DNA of 64,000 nt from Leptidea sinapis (GCF_905404315.1 NC_066278.1:3612001-3676000); one strand, 5' to 3'. Numbered from the stretch's first letter, positions 43,410 through 55,207 are shown. Notes: generated by a model not told the origin, from the sequence alone. Numbers and translations are program-made.

Positions 43410-44098
43410 TTAGATTAAGAATAAGGTCTCAGCTGCGCGCCAGCTAGTTACCGCAGGCGAAGTCGAAAAGTACGGAAACTAATACTACGCCCAAGTGTAC
43501 GCGTACTGGAGCCAGTCTCGAATAATATGTGACGTTGACGTGCCACATGTTCTGTTACGGCCGTTCCCAATATACTATCTACAGATAGAGATAAATTACT
43601 ACCTTCTGCTGTCAGTAATTAGCTGTCAATCGGAAGCTGTCCCAATATACCCGACAAGTCATTCTTATCGCCTTATATTGGGACGCGTGAATTTCAATTT
43701 CAATACAAACTTCTATCGCTAGTAAGCTCGTCGTCCCATTGACAGACAGCGTGTACAATAAACTTATCAACAGTAACTCACCTTGAGTTACTGTCGATAA
43801 GTTTATTGGGACAGAAAAGTCAACGATAGTTACGATTTTTATCTCAAGTAAGAGATAGACTCAATATTGGGAACGGCCGTTAAACTTTGTTAGTAATTGA
43901 AATTTAAATGCCGGGTTGCTCAGTAAAACTTATTAATATCAATGTAAAATAACATGTCGCGTATGTTACAAAATTTAAAAGATGCCATTGAGTGTCAAGA
44001 TGCCAGGCACACAAGCATCTAAGAGTTGCCGTAATTAAAAGGTTCTTAGGTTGTGTGATATCTAGTTGGAGCGCAGCGAAGACCAATCCCTAATCTAA
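43410..44098 (+). mobile_element. MITE-E copy 2, interrupted by MITE-F
   Basis: The left end CTTAGATTAAGAATAAGGTC TCAGCTGCGCGCCAGCTAG pairs with the right end CTAGTTGGAGCGCAGCGAAG ACCAATCCCTAATCTAA. Without the 322-bp insert the element is about 367 bp and shares its internal sequence with 2795-3077. It is a non-autonomous DNA element with terminal repeats of about 40 bp. Confidence 0.75.
43558..43879. mobile_element. MITE-F with TTA target duplication
   Basis: Terminal repeats are CGGCCGTTCCCAATAT / ATATTGGGAACGGCCG, flanked by TTA on both sides (43555-43557 and 43880-43882). A 3-bp TWA-type duplication with short terminal repeats fits PIF/Harbinger-type MITEs. Removing the insert plus one TTA restores GTTCTGTTAAACTTTG, as found at 2930-2946. 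Internally there are a 24-bp hairpin (43757-43807, 3-nt loop, one mismatch) and a second inverted pair GTCCCAATATA (43639-43649 / 43674-43684). Confidence 0.85.
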
Positions 44099-44645
44099 GT
44101 TTTAAATATAATTCATGAATTTATGTATTATATGTAAAAATCTTATAAACATTAAAATATATAAACCCTGAATGGATGTTATAGCATAACTAAACAAAGT
44201 CTCCATATTTGAAATTATTTTCTACATTTTAATTCAGCTTGAGAGATTTTATAATTTATTTTCTATTTTTTTGGCTTCAGTCGCATAGCAACATCTGCAG
44301 TTCTGTAACGAAGAAATTATATTAGTACATATAATATCGTCTAATCTGTTTACTACATTGTTCACCGCAATATTTATTGACCCGGTGATCCAGGTAATGT
44401 ATATTAAGCCAAACTTATGAAGATATTGTTCCCGGTTAGGTACGTACGTATGTGTTCATATCAATAAGGAAACTGGTCTTTTAAAGGTGTTGAAAACAAG
44501 GTAGAAAGATTCCATTGCGTACAGATGGATGTCAATTCACAGGAGATCAAGAGACCCCCAGCGAGTTACTAGTGATTTGGTATCAGATGGAAATTATTAC
44601 ACGTGGGAAGTGTAACTACGTGTGTCAGTATATATCTTAATGTTA
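44099..44645. other. unassigned; left flank of satellite
   Basis: No gene recognised. The DNA changes abruptly to satellite at about 44646. Confidence 0.4.
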
Positions 44646-47600
44646 TCATATGAAGTAGGCACATGTCATCATCTCGTATATATTATATATACTCCCCATG
44701 TTGTCGTTATGTTGTGAACATACCAAACACTTGTTCATATCTCTGGTTCATATGTTTATTCCATATATAGTACCCAATTGTCAACATCTCGTATATATTA
44801 ACTATACTCCCCATTTTGTCGTCATCTTGTGAACATTCCAAACACTTGAAACTGTAAGTGTTATAATAATGTGTTCAGCAAAGTATTGATATATAATATG
44901 TTCATATTGCCGGTTCATATGTATATTCCATATGTAGTACCCACATGTCATCATCTCGTATATATTATATATACTCTCCATGTTGTAGTCATGTTGTAAA
45001 CATTACAAAAACTTGAAACAGTTAAAATTATAATAATGTGTTGAGCAGAGTATTGATATATAATACGTTCATATTGCCGGTTCATATGTATATTTCATAT
45101 GTAGTAGCCACATGTCATCATCTCGTATATTGAATTTATATTCCCCATGTTGTTGTCATGTTGTGAACATTCGAAACACTTGAAACCGGTAAATTTATAG
45201 TAAGAGTTATGATAATGTGTTGAGCAGAGTATTGATACATAATATGTTCATATTTCCGGTTCATATGTTTATTCCATATATAGTACCCAAATGTCAACAT
45301 CTTGTATATATTATCTATACTCCCCATGTTGTCGTCATGTTGTGAACATTCCAAACACTTGAAACAGTAAGAGATATAATATGTTCATATTGCCGGTTCA
45401 TATGTATATTCCATATGTAGTACCCACATGTCATCATCTCGTATATATTATATATACTCTCCATGTTGTAAACATTACAAAAACTTGAAACAGTTAAAAT
45501 TATAATAATGTGTTGAGCAGAGTATTGATATATAATATGTTCATATTGCCGGTTCATATGTATATTCCATATGTAGTAGCCACATGTCATCACCTCGTAT
45601 ATAGGATTTATACTCCCCATGTTGTCGTCATGTTGTGAACATTCTAAACACTTGAAACAGTAAGATATATAATAATGTCTTGAGCAGAGTATTGATATAT
45701 AATATGTTCATATCTCTGGTTCATATGTATATTCCATATGTAGTACCCACATGTCATCATCTCGTATATATTATATATACTCTCCATGTTGTAGTCATGT
45801 TGTAAACATTCAAAAAACTTGAAACAGTTAAAATTATAATAATGTGTTGAGCAGAGTATTGATATATAATATGTTCATATTGCCAGTTCATATGTATATT
45901 CCATATGTAGTAGCCACATGTCATCATCTCGTATATAGGATTTATACTCCCCATGTTGTCGTCATGTTGTGAACATTCTAAACACTTGAAACAGTAAGAT
46001 ATATAATAATGTCTTGAGCAGAGTATTGATATATAATATGTTCATATCTCTGGTTCATATGTTTATTCCATATATAGTACCCAAATGTCAACATCTCGTA
46101 TAAATTATCTATACTCCCCATTTTGTCGTCATGTTGTGAACATTCCAAACACTTGAAACAGTAAGAGTTATAATAATGTGTTCAGCAAAGTATTGATATA
46201 TAATATGTTCATATTGCCGGTTCACATGTATATTCCATATATAGTACCCACATGTCATCATCTCGAATACATTATATATACTCCCCATGTTGTCGTCATG
46301 TTGTGAACATTCCAAACACTTGAAACAGTAAGAGTTATAATAATGTGTTGAGCAGAGTATTGATATATAATATGTTCATATTGCCGGTACATATGTATAT
46401 TCCATATGAAGTAGGCACATGTCAACATCTCGTATATATTATATATACTCCCCATGTTGTCGTTATGTTGTGAACATACCAAACACTTGTTCATATCTCT
46501 GGTTCATATGTTTATTCCATATATAGTACCCAAATGTCAACATCTCGTATATATTAACTATACTCCCCATTTTGTCGTCATGTTGTGAACATTCCAAACA
46601 CTTGAAACAGTAAGACTTATAATAATGTGTTGAGTAGAGTATTAATATAAAATATGTTCATATTGCCGGTTCATATGTATATTCCATAAGTAGAACCCAT
46701 ATGTCATTATCTCGTATATATGTTCATATCTCTGGTTCATATGTTAATTCCATATATCGTACCCACATGGCAACATCTCGTATATATAACCTATACTCCC
46801 CATGTTGTCTATATATTGATATATAATATGTTCATATTGCCGGTTTATATGTATATTGCATATGTAGTAGCCACATGTCATCAACTCGTATATATTATAT
46901 ATACTCCCCATTTTGTCGTCATGTTGTGAACATTCCAAACACTTGAAACAGTAAGAGTTATACTTATGTGTTGAGCAGAGTATTGATATAAAATATGTTC
47001 ATATTTCCGGTTCATATGTTTACTCCATATATCGTACACACATGGCAACATCTCGTATATATAATCTATATTCCCCATGTTGTTGTCATGTTGTGAACCT
47101 TCCAAACACTTGAAACAGTAAGAGTTATAATAATGTGTTCAGCAAAGTATTGATATATAATATGTTCATATTGCCGGTTCATATGTATATTCCATATGTA
47201 GTACCCACATGTCATCATCTGGTATATATTTTATATACTCCCCATGTTGTGAACATTCCAAACACTTGAAACAGTAAGAGATATAATAATGTGTTAAGTA
47301 GAGTATTGATATAAAATATGTTCATATTGCCGGTTCATATGTATATTTCATATGTAGTATCCACATGTCATCATCTCGTATATTTATTATATACTCCCCA
47401 TGTTGTGAACATTCCAAACACTTGAAACAGTAAGAGATATAATAATGTGTTGAGTAGAGTATTGATATAAAATATGTTCATATTGCCGGTTCATATGTAT
47501 ATTTCATATGTAGTATCCACATGTCATCATCTCGTATATATTATATATACTCTCCATGTTGTAGTCATGTTAAAAATTCAAAAAACTTGAAACAGTTAAA

Positions 47601-50600
47601 ATTATAATAATGTGTTAAGCAGAGTATTGACAAATAATATGTTCATTTTGCCGGGTCATATGTATATTTTATATGTAGTACCCACATGTCATAATCTCGT
47701 ATATATTATATATACTCCCCATGTTGTCGTCATGTTGTGAACATTCCAAACACTTGAAACAGTAAGAGATATAATAATGTGTTGAGTAGAGTATTGATAT
47801 AAAATATGTTCATATTGCCGGTTCATATGTATATTTCATATGTAGTATCCACATGTCATCATCTCGTATATATTATATATACTCTCCATGTTGTAGTCAT
47901 GTTGTAAAAATTCAAAAAACTTGAAACAGTTAAAATTATAATAATGTGTTAAGCAGAGTATTGACAAATAATATGTTCATTTTGCCGGTTCATATGTATA
48001 TTTTATATGTAGTACCCACATGTCATAATCTCGTATATATTATATATACTCCCCATGTTGTCGTCATATTGTGAACATTCGAAACACTTGAAACAGTAAG
48101 AGTTATGATAAAGTGTTGAGCAGAGTATGGATATGAAAAATGTTCATATTGCCGGTTCATATGTTTAGTCCATATGTAGTACCCACATGTCATCATCTCG
48201 TATATATTATATATACTCCCCATGTTGTCGTCATGTTGTGCACATTCCAAACACTTGAAACAGTAAGAGTTATAATAATGTGTTGAGCAGTGTATTGATA
48301 TATAATATGTTCATATTGCCGGTTCATATGTATATTCCATATGTAGTAGCCACATGTCATCATGTCGTATATATTTTATATACTCCCCATTTTGTTCTCA
48401 TGTTGTGAACATTCCAAACACTTGAAACAGTAAGAGTTATAAAAATGTGTTAAGCAGAGTATTGACAAATAATATGTTCATTTTGCCGGTTCATATGTAT
48501 ATTTTATATGTAGTACCCACATGTCATAATCTCGTATATCTTATATATACTCCCCATGTTGTCGTCATATTGTGAACATTCGAAACACTTGAAATAGTAA
48601 GAGTTATGATAATGTGTTGAGCAGAGTATGGATATAAAAAATGTTCATATTGCCGGTTCATATGTATAGTCGATATGTAGTACCCACATGTCATCATCTC
48701 GTATATATTATATATACTCCCCATGTTGTTATCATGTTGTGCACATTCCAAACACTTGAAACAGTAAGAGTTATAATAATGTGTTGAGCAGAGTATTGAT
48801 ATATAATATGTTCATAATTCCGGTACATATGTATATTCCATATGAAGTAGGCACATTTCATCATCTCGTATATATTATATATACTCTCCATGTTGTAGTC
48901 ATGTTGTAAACATTACAAAAACTTGAAACAGTTAAAATTATAATAATGTGTTGAGCAGAGTATTGATATATAATACGTTCATATTGCCGGTTCATATGTA
49001 TATTTCATATGTAGTAGCCACATGTCATCATCTCGTATATTGAATTTATATTCCCCATGTTGTTGTCATGTTGTGAACATTCGAAACACTTGAAACCGGT
49101 AAATTTATAGTAAGAGTTATGATAATGTGTTCAGCAGAGTATTGATATATAATATGTTCATATTTCCGGTTCATATGTTTATTCCATATATAGTACCCAA
49201 ATGTCAACATCTTGTATATATTATCTATACTCCCCATGTTGTCGTCATGTTGTGAACATACCAAACACTTGTTCATATCTCTGGTTCATATGTTTATTCC
49301 ATATATAGTACCCAATTGTCAACATCTCGTATATATTAACTATACTCCCCATTTTGTCGTCATGTTGTGAACATTCCAAACACTTGAAACTGTAAGTGTT
49401 ATAATAATGTGTTCAGCAAAGTATTGATATATAATATGTTCATATTGCCGGTTCATATGTATATTCCATATGTAGTACCCACATGTCATCATCTCGTATA
49501 TATTATATATACTCTCCATGTTGTAGTCATGTTGTAAACATTACAAAAACTTGAAACAGTTAAAATTATAATAATGTGTTGAGCAGAGTATTGATATATA
49601 ATACGTTCATATTGCCGGTTCATATGTATATTTCATATGTAGTAGCCACATGTCATCATCTCGTATATTGAATTTATATTCCCCATGTTGTTGTCATGTT
49701 GTGAACATTCGAAACACTTGAAACCGGAAAATTTTTAGTAAGAGTTATGATAATGTGTTGAGCAGAGTATTGATATATAATATGTTCATATTTCCGGTTC
49801 ATATGTTTATTCCATATATAGTACCCAAATGTCAACATCTTGTATATATTATCTATACTCCCCATGTTGTCGTCATGTTGTGAACATTCCAAACACTTGA
49901 AACAGTAAGAGATATAATATGTTCATATTGCCGGTTCATATGTATATTCCATATGTAGTACCCACATGTCATCATCTCGTATATATTATATATACTCTCC
50001 ATGTTGTAAACATTACAAAAACTTGAAACAGTTAAAATTATAATAATGTGTTGAACAGAGTATTGATATATAATATGTTCATATTGCCGGTTCATATGTA
50101 TATTCCATATGTAGTAGCCACATGTCATCACCTCGTATATAGGATTTATACTCCCCATGTTGTCGTCATGTTGTGAACATTCTAAACACTTGAAACAGTA
50201 AGATATATAATAATGTCTTGAGCAGAGTATTGATATATAATATGTTCATATCTCTGGTTCATATGTTTATTCCATATATAGTACCTAAATGTCAACATCT
50301 CGTATATATTATATATACTCCCCATGTTGTCGTCATGTTGTGAACATTCCAAACACTTGAAACAGTAAGAGTTATGACAATGTGTTGAGCAGAGTATGGA
50401 TATAAAAAATGTTCATATTGCCGGTTCATATGTATAGTCCATATGTAGTACCCACATGTCATCATCTCGTATATATTATATAAACTCCCCATTTTGTCGT
50501 CATGTTGTGAACATTCCAAACACTTGAAACAGTAAGAGTTATAAAAATGTGTTAAGCAGAGTATTGACAAATAATATGTTCATTATGCCGGTTCATATGT

Positions 50601-50889
50601 ATATTTTATATGTAGTACCCACATGTCATAATCTCGTATACATTATATATACTCCACATGTTGTCGCCTAATGTCAACATCTTGTATATATTATCTATAC
50701 TCCCCATGTTGTCGTCATGTTGTGAACATTCCAAACACTTGAAACAGTAAGAGATATAATATGTTCATATTGCCGGTTCATATGTATATTCCATATGTAG
50801 TACCCACATGTCATCATCTCGTATATATTATATATACTCCCCATGTTGTCGTTATGTTGTGAACATACCAAACACTTGAAACAGTAAGA
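44646..50889. repeat. 167-bp satellite array, about 40 units
   Basis: The anchor ACTTGAAAC recurs at 44844, 45011, 45178, then 45483, 45650, 45818, 45984 and so on, a basic period of 167 bp. Variant units of about 156 bp lack 11 bp after CCCCATGTTGT. Others carry insertions (GTAAATTTATAGTAAGAG at 45187) or large deletions joining AAACACTTG to TTCATATCTCTGG. A typical unit contains CATATGTAGTACCCACATGT, CATCATCTCGTATATATTAT, ATATACTCCCCATGTTGTCG, TGTGAACATTCCAAACACTT, GAAACAGTAAGAG, AATGTGTTGAGCAGAGTATT and ATATTGCCGGTTCATATGTA. Frames of up to about 100 codons on the minus strand are unit-length by-products. Confidence 0.97.
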
Positions 50890-51480
50890 GTATGTAATAC
50901 ATGTCCAACCAATCCAACTTAAGTGAAGTATTTTAGTATTCCAGGTCTAAACTCTCCTTTATACGTCTCAATTCTTAGTAACGATGAAATTTGGCAAGTT
51001 CAATTTAAAGGCATAAAGCGCCGGAACTGGTTTCACAGGGCGAGAGCAAGTTTTTATAGGAGTGCGGGTAGCTCCGCCGCGAGGGCCGCACGACCTCGCA
51101 ACCAAACAAAGAACTCCTTACCCACGAGAGCGTCGTACAATTACTCGATGTTTCGCTGCGGATGGAATTTGGTCGATAGGCCAGCACAAGAGGAACTAGA
51201 AGAATACGCAGGCAGCCATGAGGTCAAGCAGCTCTACAAGTGCGTAGAAGAAGTAGTGAAATGCAGTAGAAGATGCACAATGGGAAGTGCAAGAAGTAAT
51301 GTGCAACGCAATGTCGGAGTGCGTTGCACGCGATCTAATGAATAGAACGAGACGAAGGCAGAAATAAAATTGTCTTGCTTAAGGCTGGGGACCGAGCCAA
51401 TAGCCTTGAGGAATCGAGCGGGGCTAGGTTACCTCTCTCGCACAAGATCGCCATCGTTTTAATTCGGAATTAGAAGCATT
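50890..51480 (+). other. GC-richer block with a 140-codon open frame
   Basis: Directly after the satellite the composition changes. A frame is open from 50923 to 51345, opening with a GTG, not an ATG. It includes arginine-rich text (RARASFYRSAGSSAARAARP) and later EELEEYAGSHEVKQLYKCVE, EVVKCSRRC. No known domain is recognised. Another frame nearby reads RTTSQPNKELLTHESVVQLL. Competing open frames and the lack of an ATG suggest an eroded mobile element or a host exon relic. A TTTTAG|TATTCCAG stretch at the start could mimic a splice acceptor. No function proposed. Confidence 0.3.
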
Positions 51481-52573
51481 TTTAATTTATTACAAACATA
51501 ATACAATTTACAAAACTAACAAAGCTATGTTATATTAAATAGTATTGGTGTACAATTAATAAATTTTCATACAATTTTTATCTACATTGAATGATATGCA
51601 TGGCTCCAACTGTAAAAGTTATTTTGGTGATGTTTTTTTTTGCACTGTCTATAAAAAATAGAAATGTAATGAAAAAAACATTGCGTGCGTACAAAGTACA
51701 CATGTCAGAAGTGAAACCTGCATGGTGCATGAACCTCTAAGCTGCATATGCATTCCTGGTACGTGTTGCTAGGATGAGACATGATTTCAACCGCTATGAA
51801 AGACATTCCTACCACCACTAATAATGCGTCGTGCGCTTGGAGTCAGAATATATTAAGGTATACTCGCGCCATACTTAAGACAATCTCTTCTTTAACTATG
51901 ATCGCCTGGTACCAAAACATTGTATTATGCTTCCTATCTCATTATCTCCCATGTTAAATATTATGAATTGATGTGACTGCTCTTTTTACTGTCGCTTTTT
52001 CGTTTCATCGACTTTCAAATCACAACGATGATAAAGAAGTTTTCACTTCAATAGTATGCATATTTCTGTCTCATTCTTTGCCGGCTTCATCCTACACATT
52101 TTTGTATTTGTGTCTCTTACCTGTCGTTTTTTCCGTTGCATCCGGTTTGAAATCACAACGATTCTAAAGAAGTTTCACTTTAAAAATGAATTTTCTTCTC
52201 ATATTCTGCAGATACATAATTATTTTTTGTTAAAATATAAGCTAGATATAAACCGTCAAGAAATGGTTTCAACTATGCGCTATTTTGGCGATTTCTTGAT
52301 ATAGTGTCCTTAAAGTAGTTTTGCCTTCCAGACGTCGGCCGTTTTGGCATTCGCTTTAAGTTTCGATAGTCAATATTCCGATACTAGGCGAGTCTGAGCT
52401 CTGATACGGCACATCGGGTTAACACAAAATCTTGAATATTCTGGAGCTTTAATATGACATGGTTAATAAAATATTAGTATTAAGCTATAGCGTGTGTACA
52501 AACACAGACAAACACACCGGCGGCACCGACAGTTGATTGTTGGTAACAGTGGCCCGTGGCTCACACACCTTTA
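51481..52573. other. unassigned; short direct duplication; LINE-A scrap
   Basis: 52000-52050 and 52134-52190 share AAATCACAACGAT...AAAGAAGTTTTCACTT-like sequence, a diverged direct duplication. At 52370-52392 AATATTCCGATACTAGGCGA matches the inverted SIGILG block of LINE-A. No gene recognised. Confidence 0.35.
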
Positions 52574-52855
52574 CCAGTGGGAGTCTATTTGCACAGGATG
52601 CCTACTTCTGTCTTGAAGCAGTAATGTGTAAACATTGCTGTGTTTCGGTCTGAAGGGCGCTGTAGCTGTGTAGTTACTGGGCAAATGAGACTTAACATCT
52701 TATGTCTCAAGGAGACGAGCGCAATTGTAGTGCCGCACAGAATTTTTGGGTTTTTCAAGAATCCTGAGCGGCACTGCATTGTAATGGGCAGCGCGTATCA
52801 ATTACCCCATTAGATGAAGTCCTGTTCGTCTCGTCCCTTATTGTTATAAAAAAAA
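52574..52855 (+). mobile_element. SINE-A copy 14
   Basis: CCAGTGGGAGTCTATTTGCA at the left, ATTGTTATAAAAAAAATT at the right. About 40 bp around TAGATTATGGGTACC are missing near the 5' end. The 3' tail shared with LINE-A is well preserved. Confidence 0.8.
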
Positions 52856-53011
52856 TTAGATACACACACAGGCAGTGCGATCTAAAGGACATGAAGGTAA
52901 TGATTGATTTTATGAATGAATGAATGAAAGAAATTTTATTATATTTATATTTTTTATTAATATTAACAAAAACACACCACACAAATAATACATGTAAAAG
53001 AGAGAAGTCGA

Positions 53012-53110
53012 GCAAAATGAATCGGCACGGCAGAACTATCCTTTACTCGAAGCAGTTCAGGCCATTTACAACCACCTATAACACTGTTGTTAATAGAATT
53101 AGAATCCTAA
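53012..53110 (+). repeat. Repeat D fragment
   Basis: ATGAATCGGCACGGCAGAAC, TACTCGAAGCAGTTCAGGCC and ACCTATAACACTGTTGTTAA correspond to module 1 of repeat D. Confidence 0.5.
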
Positions 53111-53140
53111 ATTTTCACTTAACAATCTAATCTATATATA

Positions 53141-53994
53141 CAGGGTGTCCCAAAGTTATGGGGCATGAAGGGAAAGTACCTTAAATATCGAAGATAGGCT
53201 ATTTTACTGAAAGTAGACTTTATGTTATTTTTTAAAGTTAGTACTTCTGCATTCAAAGATTTTCTAAAAATTACTTGCATCGTCTGGGAATCGAACCGAC
53301 TTAAATGTAAAAAAAAACACCCCTACTTTTATGATGCCAATCGAAAGAATGGCCAAAAACTAATAACTCTTCTTAAGTAACATAGTATTTTAAAGGAAGG
53401 AACAACGTAAAATGAATGTTTTCCTACTTGGATTGGTACGAATGGACCAATTAGATGGCCGGCCAGATCCCCGGACTGTACACCGTTAGATTTCTTCTTT
53501 TGGGGATACGTGAAAGATATGCTTTACAAAAAGCGATAGGAGAACGCGGGCGAGTTACAAACAGAATTGTGTCATATCATATCGTATATCGTATGGTGAA
53601 TACTACCATAAAATGATAAGAAAATCAACAGGCAGCGGACTCATTAAAAGATTGGCGATTTGCGTAAGACAAGAGGGATCACATTTTGAGCATTTAATTA
53701 ATTAATTTACAAAAAAATGCCCACTTAATTGACTACTTTCTTTTAAAATACTATATTACTTAAGAAGAGTCTAAGTTTTTGTCCATTCTTTCGATTGGCA
53801 TCATAAGAGTAGAGGTGTTTTTTTTTACATTTAAGTCGGTTCGATTCCCAGACGAGACAAGTAATTTTTAGAAAATTTTTGAATGCACTATTACTAGCTT
53901 TTAAAAATAACATAAAGTCTTTTTTCAGTAAAATAGCCTATCTTCGATATTTAAGGTACTTTCCCTTCATGTCCCATGACTTTGGGACATCCTG
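53141..53994 (+). mobile_element. Mariner-like element, degenerate transposase, long inverted ends
   Basis: It is 854 bp with TA on both sides (53139-53140, 53995-53996). The outermost CAGGGTGTCCCAAAGTTATG is mirrored by CATGACTTTGGGACATCCTG. The inverted ends continue for about 250 bp (to about 53400 and from about 53741). In the middle a frame reads GPIRWPARSPDCTPLDFFFW, then GYVKDMLYKK before a stop. This is the third-aspartate region of an IS630/Tc1/mariner DDE transposase (SPD-TPLDFF-WG). All of the upstream catalytic domain is deleted, so it cannot move on its own. The mariner subfamily is not certain. Confidence 0.85.
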
Positions 53995-54003
53995 TATATA
54001 AGA

Positions 54004-54357
54004 GACTAGCTGACCCGGCAAACGTTGTTTTGCCATACAAAGTATAATTCACGCGATAGTTTTATAAGTAATAAAATATTGCCTTTATTATAGCCTGTAC
54101 ATCATTTTCTTCTATTGTCAATAGTTTTTGCAGCGCACGCAAAAATAGGTTTTCGATTTTACACCTTCTGTTACAAAATAGCAATTTTATTATGGATCCC
54201 TAATTATGAAAAAAAAAACATAGCCTATAGCCTTCCTCGATAAATGGACTACCCAACACTGAAAGAATCATTCAAATCGGACCAGTAGTACCAGAGATTA
54301 GCGCGTTCAAACAAACAAACAAACAAACACTGCAGCTTTATAATATTATATAGTATA
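54004..54357 (+). repeat. R-family repeat, third subfamily
   Basis: CTAGCTGACCCGGCAAACGT TGTTTTGCCATACAAAG, then different interior (TAGCCTATAGCCTTCCTCGA, AATCATTCAAATCGGACCAG). It ends in (AAAC)n at 54308-54330 and ATATTATATAGTATAGAT. An RTE-type 3' end is likely. It begins 9 bp after the mariner-like element. Confidence 0.65.
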
Positions 54358-54560
54358 GATTTCCACGTATATAGTCACTCATCACGATAAATCTGGAATC
54401 GTTACAGCTAAAGACTTGAAATTTGGTAGGAATATTCTTTTCATCGAGTAGAGGTCAGCTAAGAACGGATTTTACGAAATTCTATCCGCAATAGTTTTTT
54501 TTTATTATGAACAGAAGAACGTCTGTCGGGTCACCTGGTCATATATATAATATGTATTAC
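54358..54560 (+). repeat. RTE-type tail repeat
   Basis: ATTTGGTAGGAATATTCTTT, GATTTTACGAAATTCTATCC and AACGTCTGTCGGGTCACCTG resemble a 3' region also glimpsed at 40735-40790. No coding part. Confidence 0.4.
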
Positions 54561-54579
54561 TTCTGAGATACACTATGTT

Positions 54580-54810
54580 TTCATGCGATGGCCAAGTGAA
54601 TCTATTTATTTAAAACATAGCATATATTCAATATTGATATGGTCACTATAAGATATTGTTAGATTGGCAAATTATGTAATAACTTAAGTTAGAAGGGACT
54701 TAATAAATTGACAGACTTGGTATTACATGGATCTCACAACTTTGTAAGGTTGAAGAACTGAGTCGAGAGACTTTTTACAAGTTATGTTTTTGATGGCATA
54801 GTGTATTTAT
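54580..54810 (+). repeat. Repeat D fragment (module 3)
   Basis: TTGATATGGTCACTATAAGA TATTGTTAGATTGG, AATTGACAGACTTGGTATTA CATGG and GTTATGTTTTTGATGGCATA match 1650-1830 and 56950-57170. Confidence 0.55.
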
Positions 54811-54969
54811 TGTATGTAATAGTAAATCTCTTTTAAATTCAGCAGAAATAGAATCTGGGATTGAAACAAAAAACGCGTCTTCGAATATTTACATAGCATA
54901 AACGCGGTTATTTTTCGAATATTACCTGTTGCCATTTAACAAATCCACTTTCAGTTATTGTAAATAATA

Positions 54970-55150
54970 CTTATTCAGATCAGATCCTGAGAGTTGAACA
55001 AAGCAAACAGAATTTTATAACGAGGCGGTACTCGAACAGTTAGCTCAGTCGGCACGGAACGCCGGAGGTCGTGGGTTCGAATGCCGCATCGTTCATAAAA
55101 TTTTGTTTTTCTAATTTTATTTGTGTATTAATCCTAGAAGTGAGGGTTAT
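54970..55150 (+). mobile_element. SINE-C copy with shortened tRNA-like core
   Basis: A box TTAGCTCAGTCGG (55040-55052) and B box GGTTCGAATGCC (55074-55085) are only 21 bp apart. The anticodon-arm region has lost bases compared with 20165-20226. The tail CATAAAATTTTGTTTTTC follows. The upstream arm (CTGAGAGTTGAACAAAGC) is present in part. Confidence 0.65.
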
Positions 55151-55207
55151 CACTTTAAAACATAACATATTGATTATACAGATCATTCTATAGTAAAAAA
55201 TCACCAT

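Noticed and set aside
45136..50570. Many minus-strand open frames of 60-100 codons with similar peptides across the satellite
   Set aside because: They follow the 167-bp unit, which is not a multiple of three. Frames change from unit to unit, and similarity comes from shared DNA. Not genes.
44646..50889. CRISPR-like array of direct repeats
   Set aside because: Whole 167-bp units repeat without unique spacers, in eukaryotic AT-rich DNA. It is satellite DNA.
55030..55095. Functional tRNA gene (plus strand)
   Set aside because: The A-to-B distance is too short for a full anticodon arm. It is a deleted SINE-C core.
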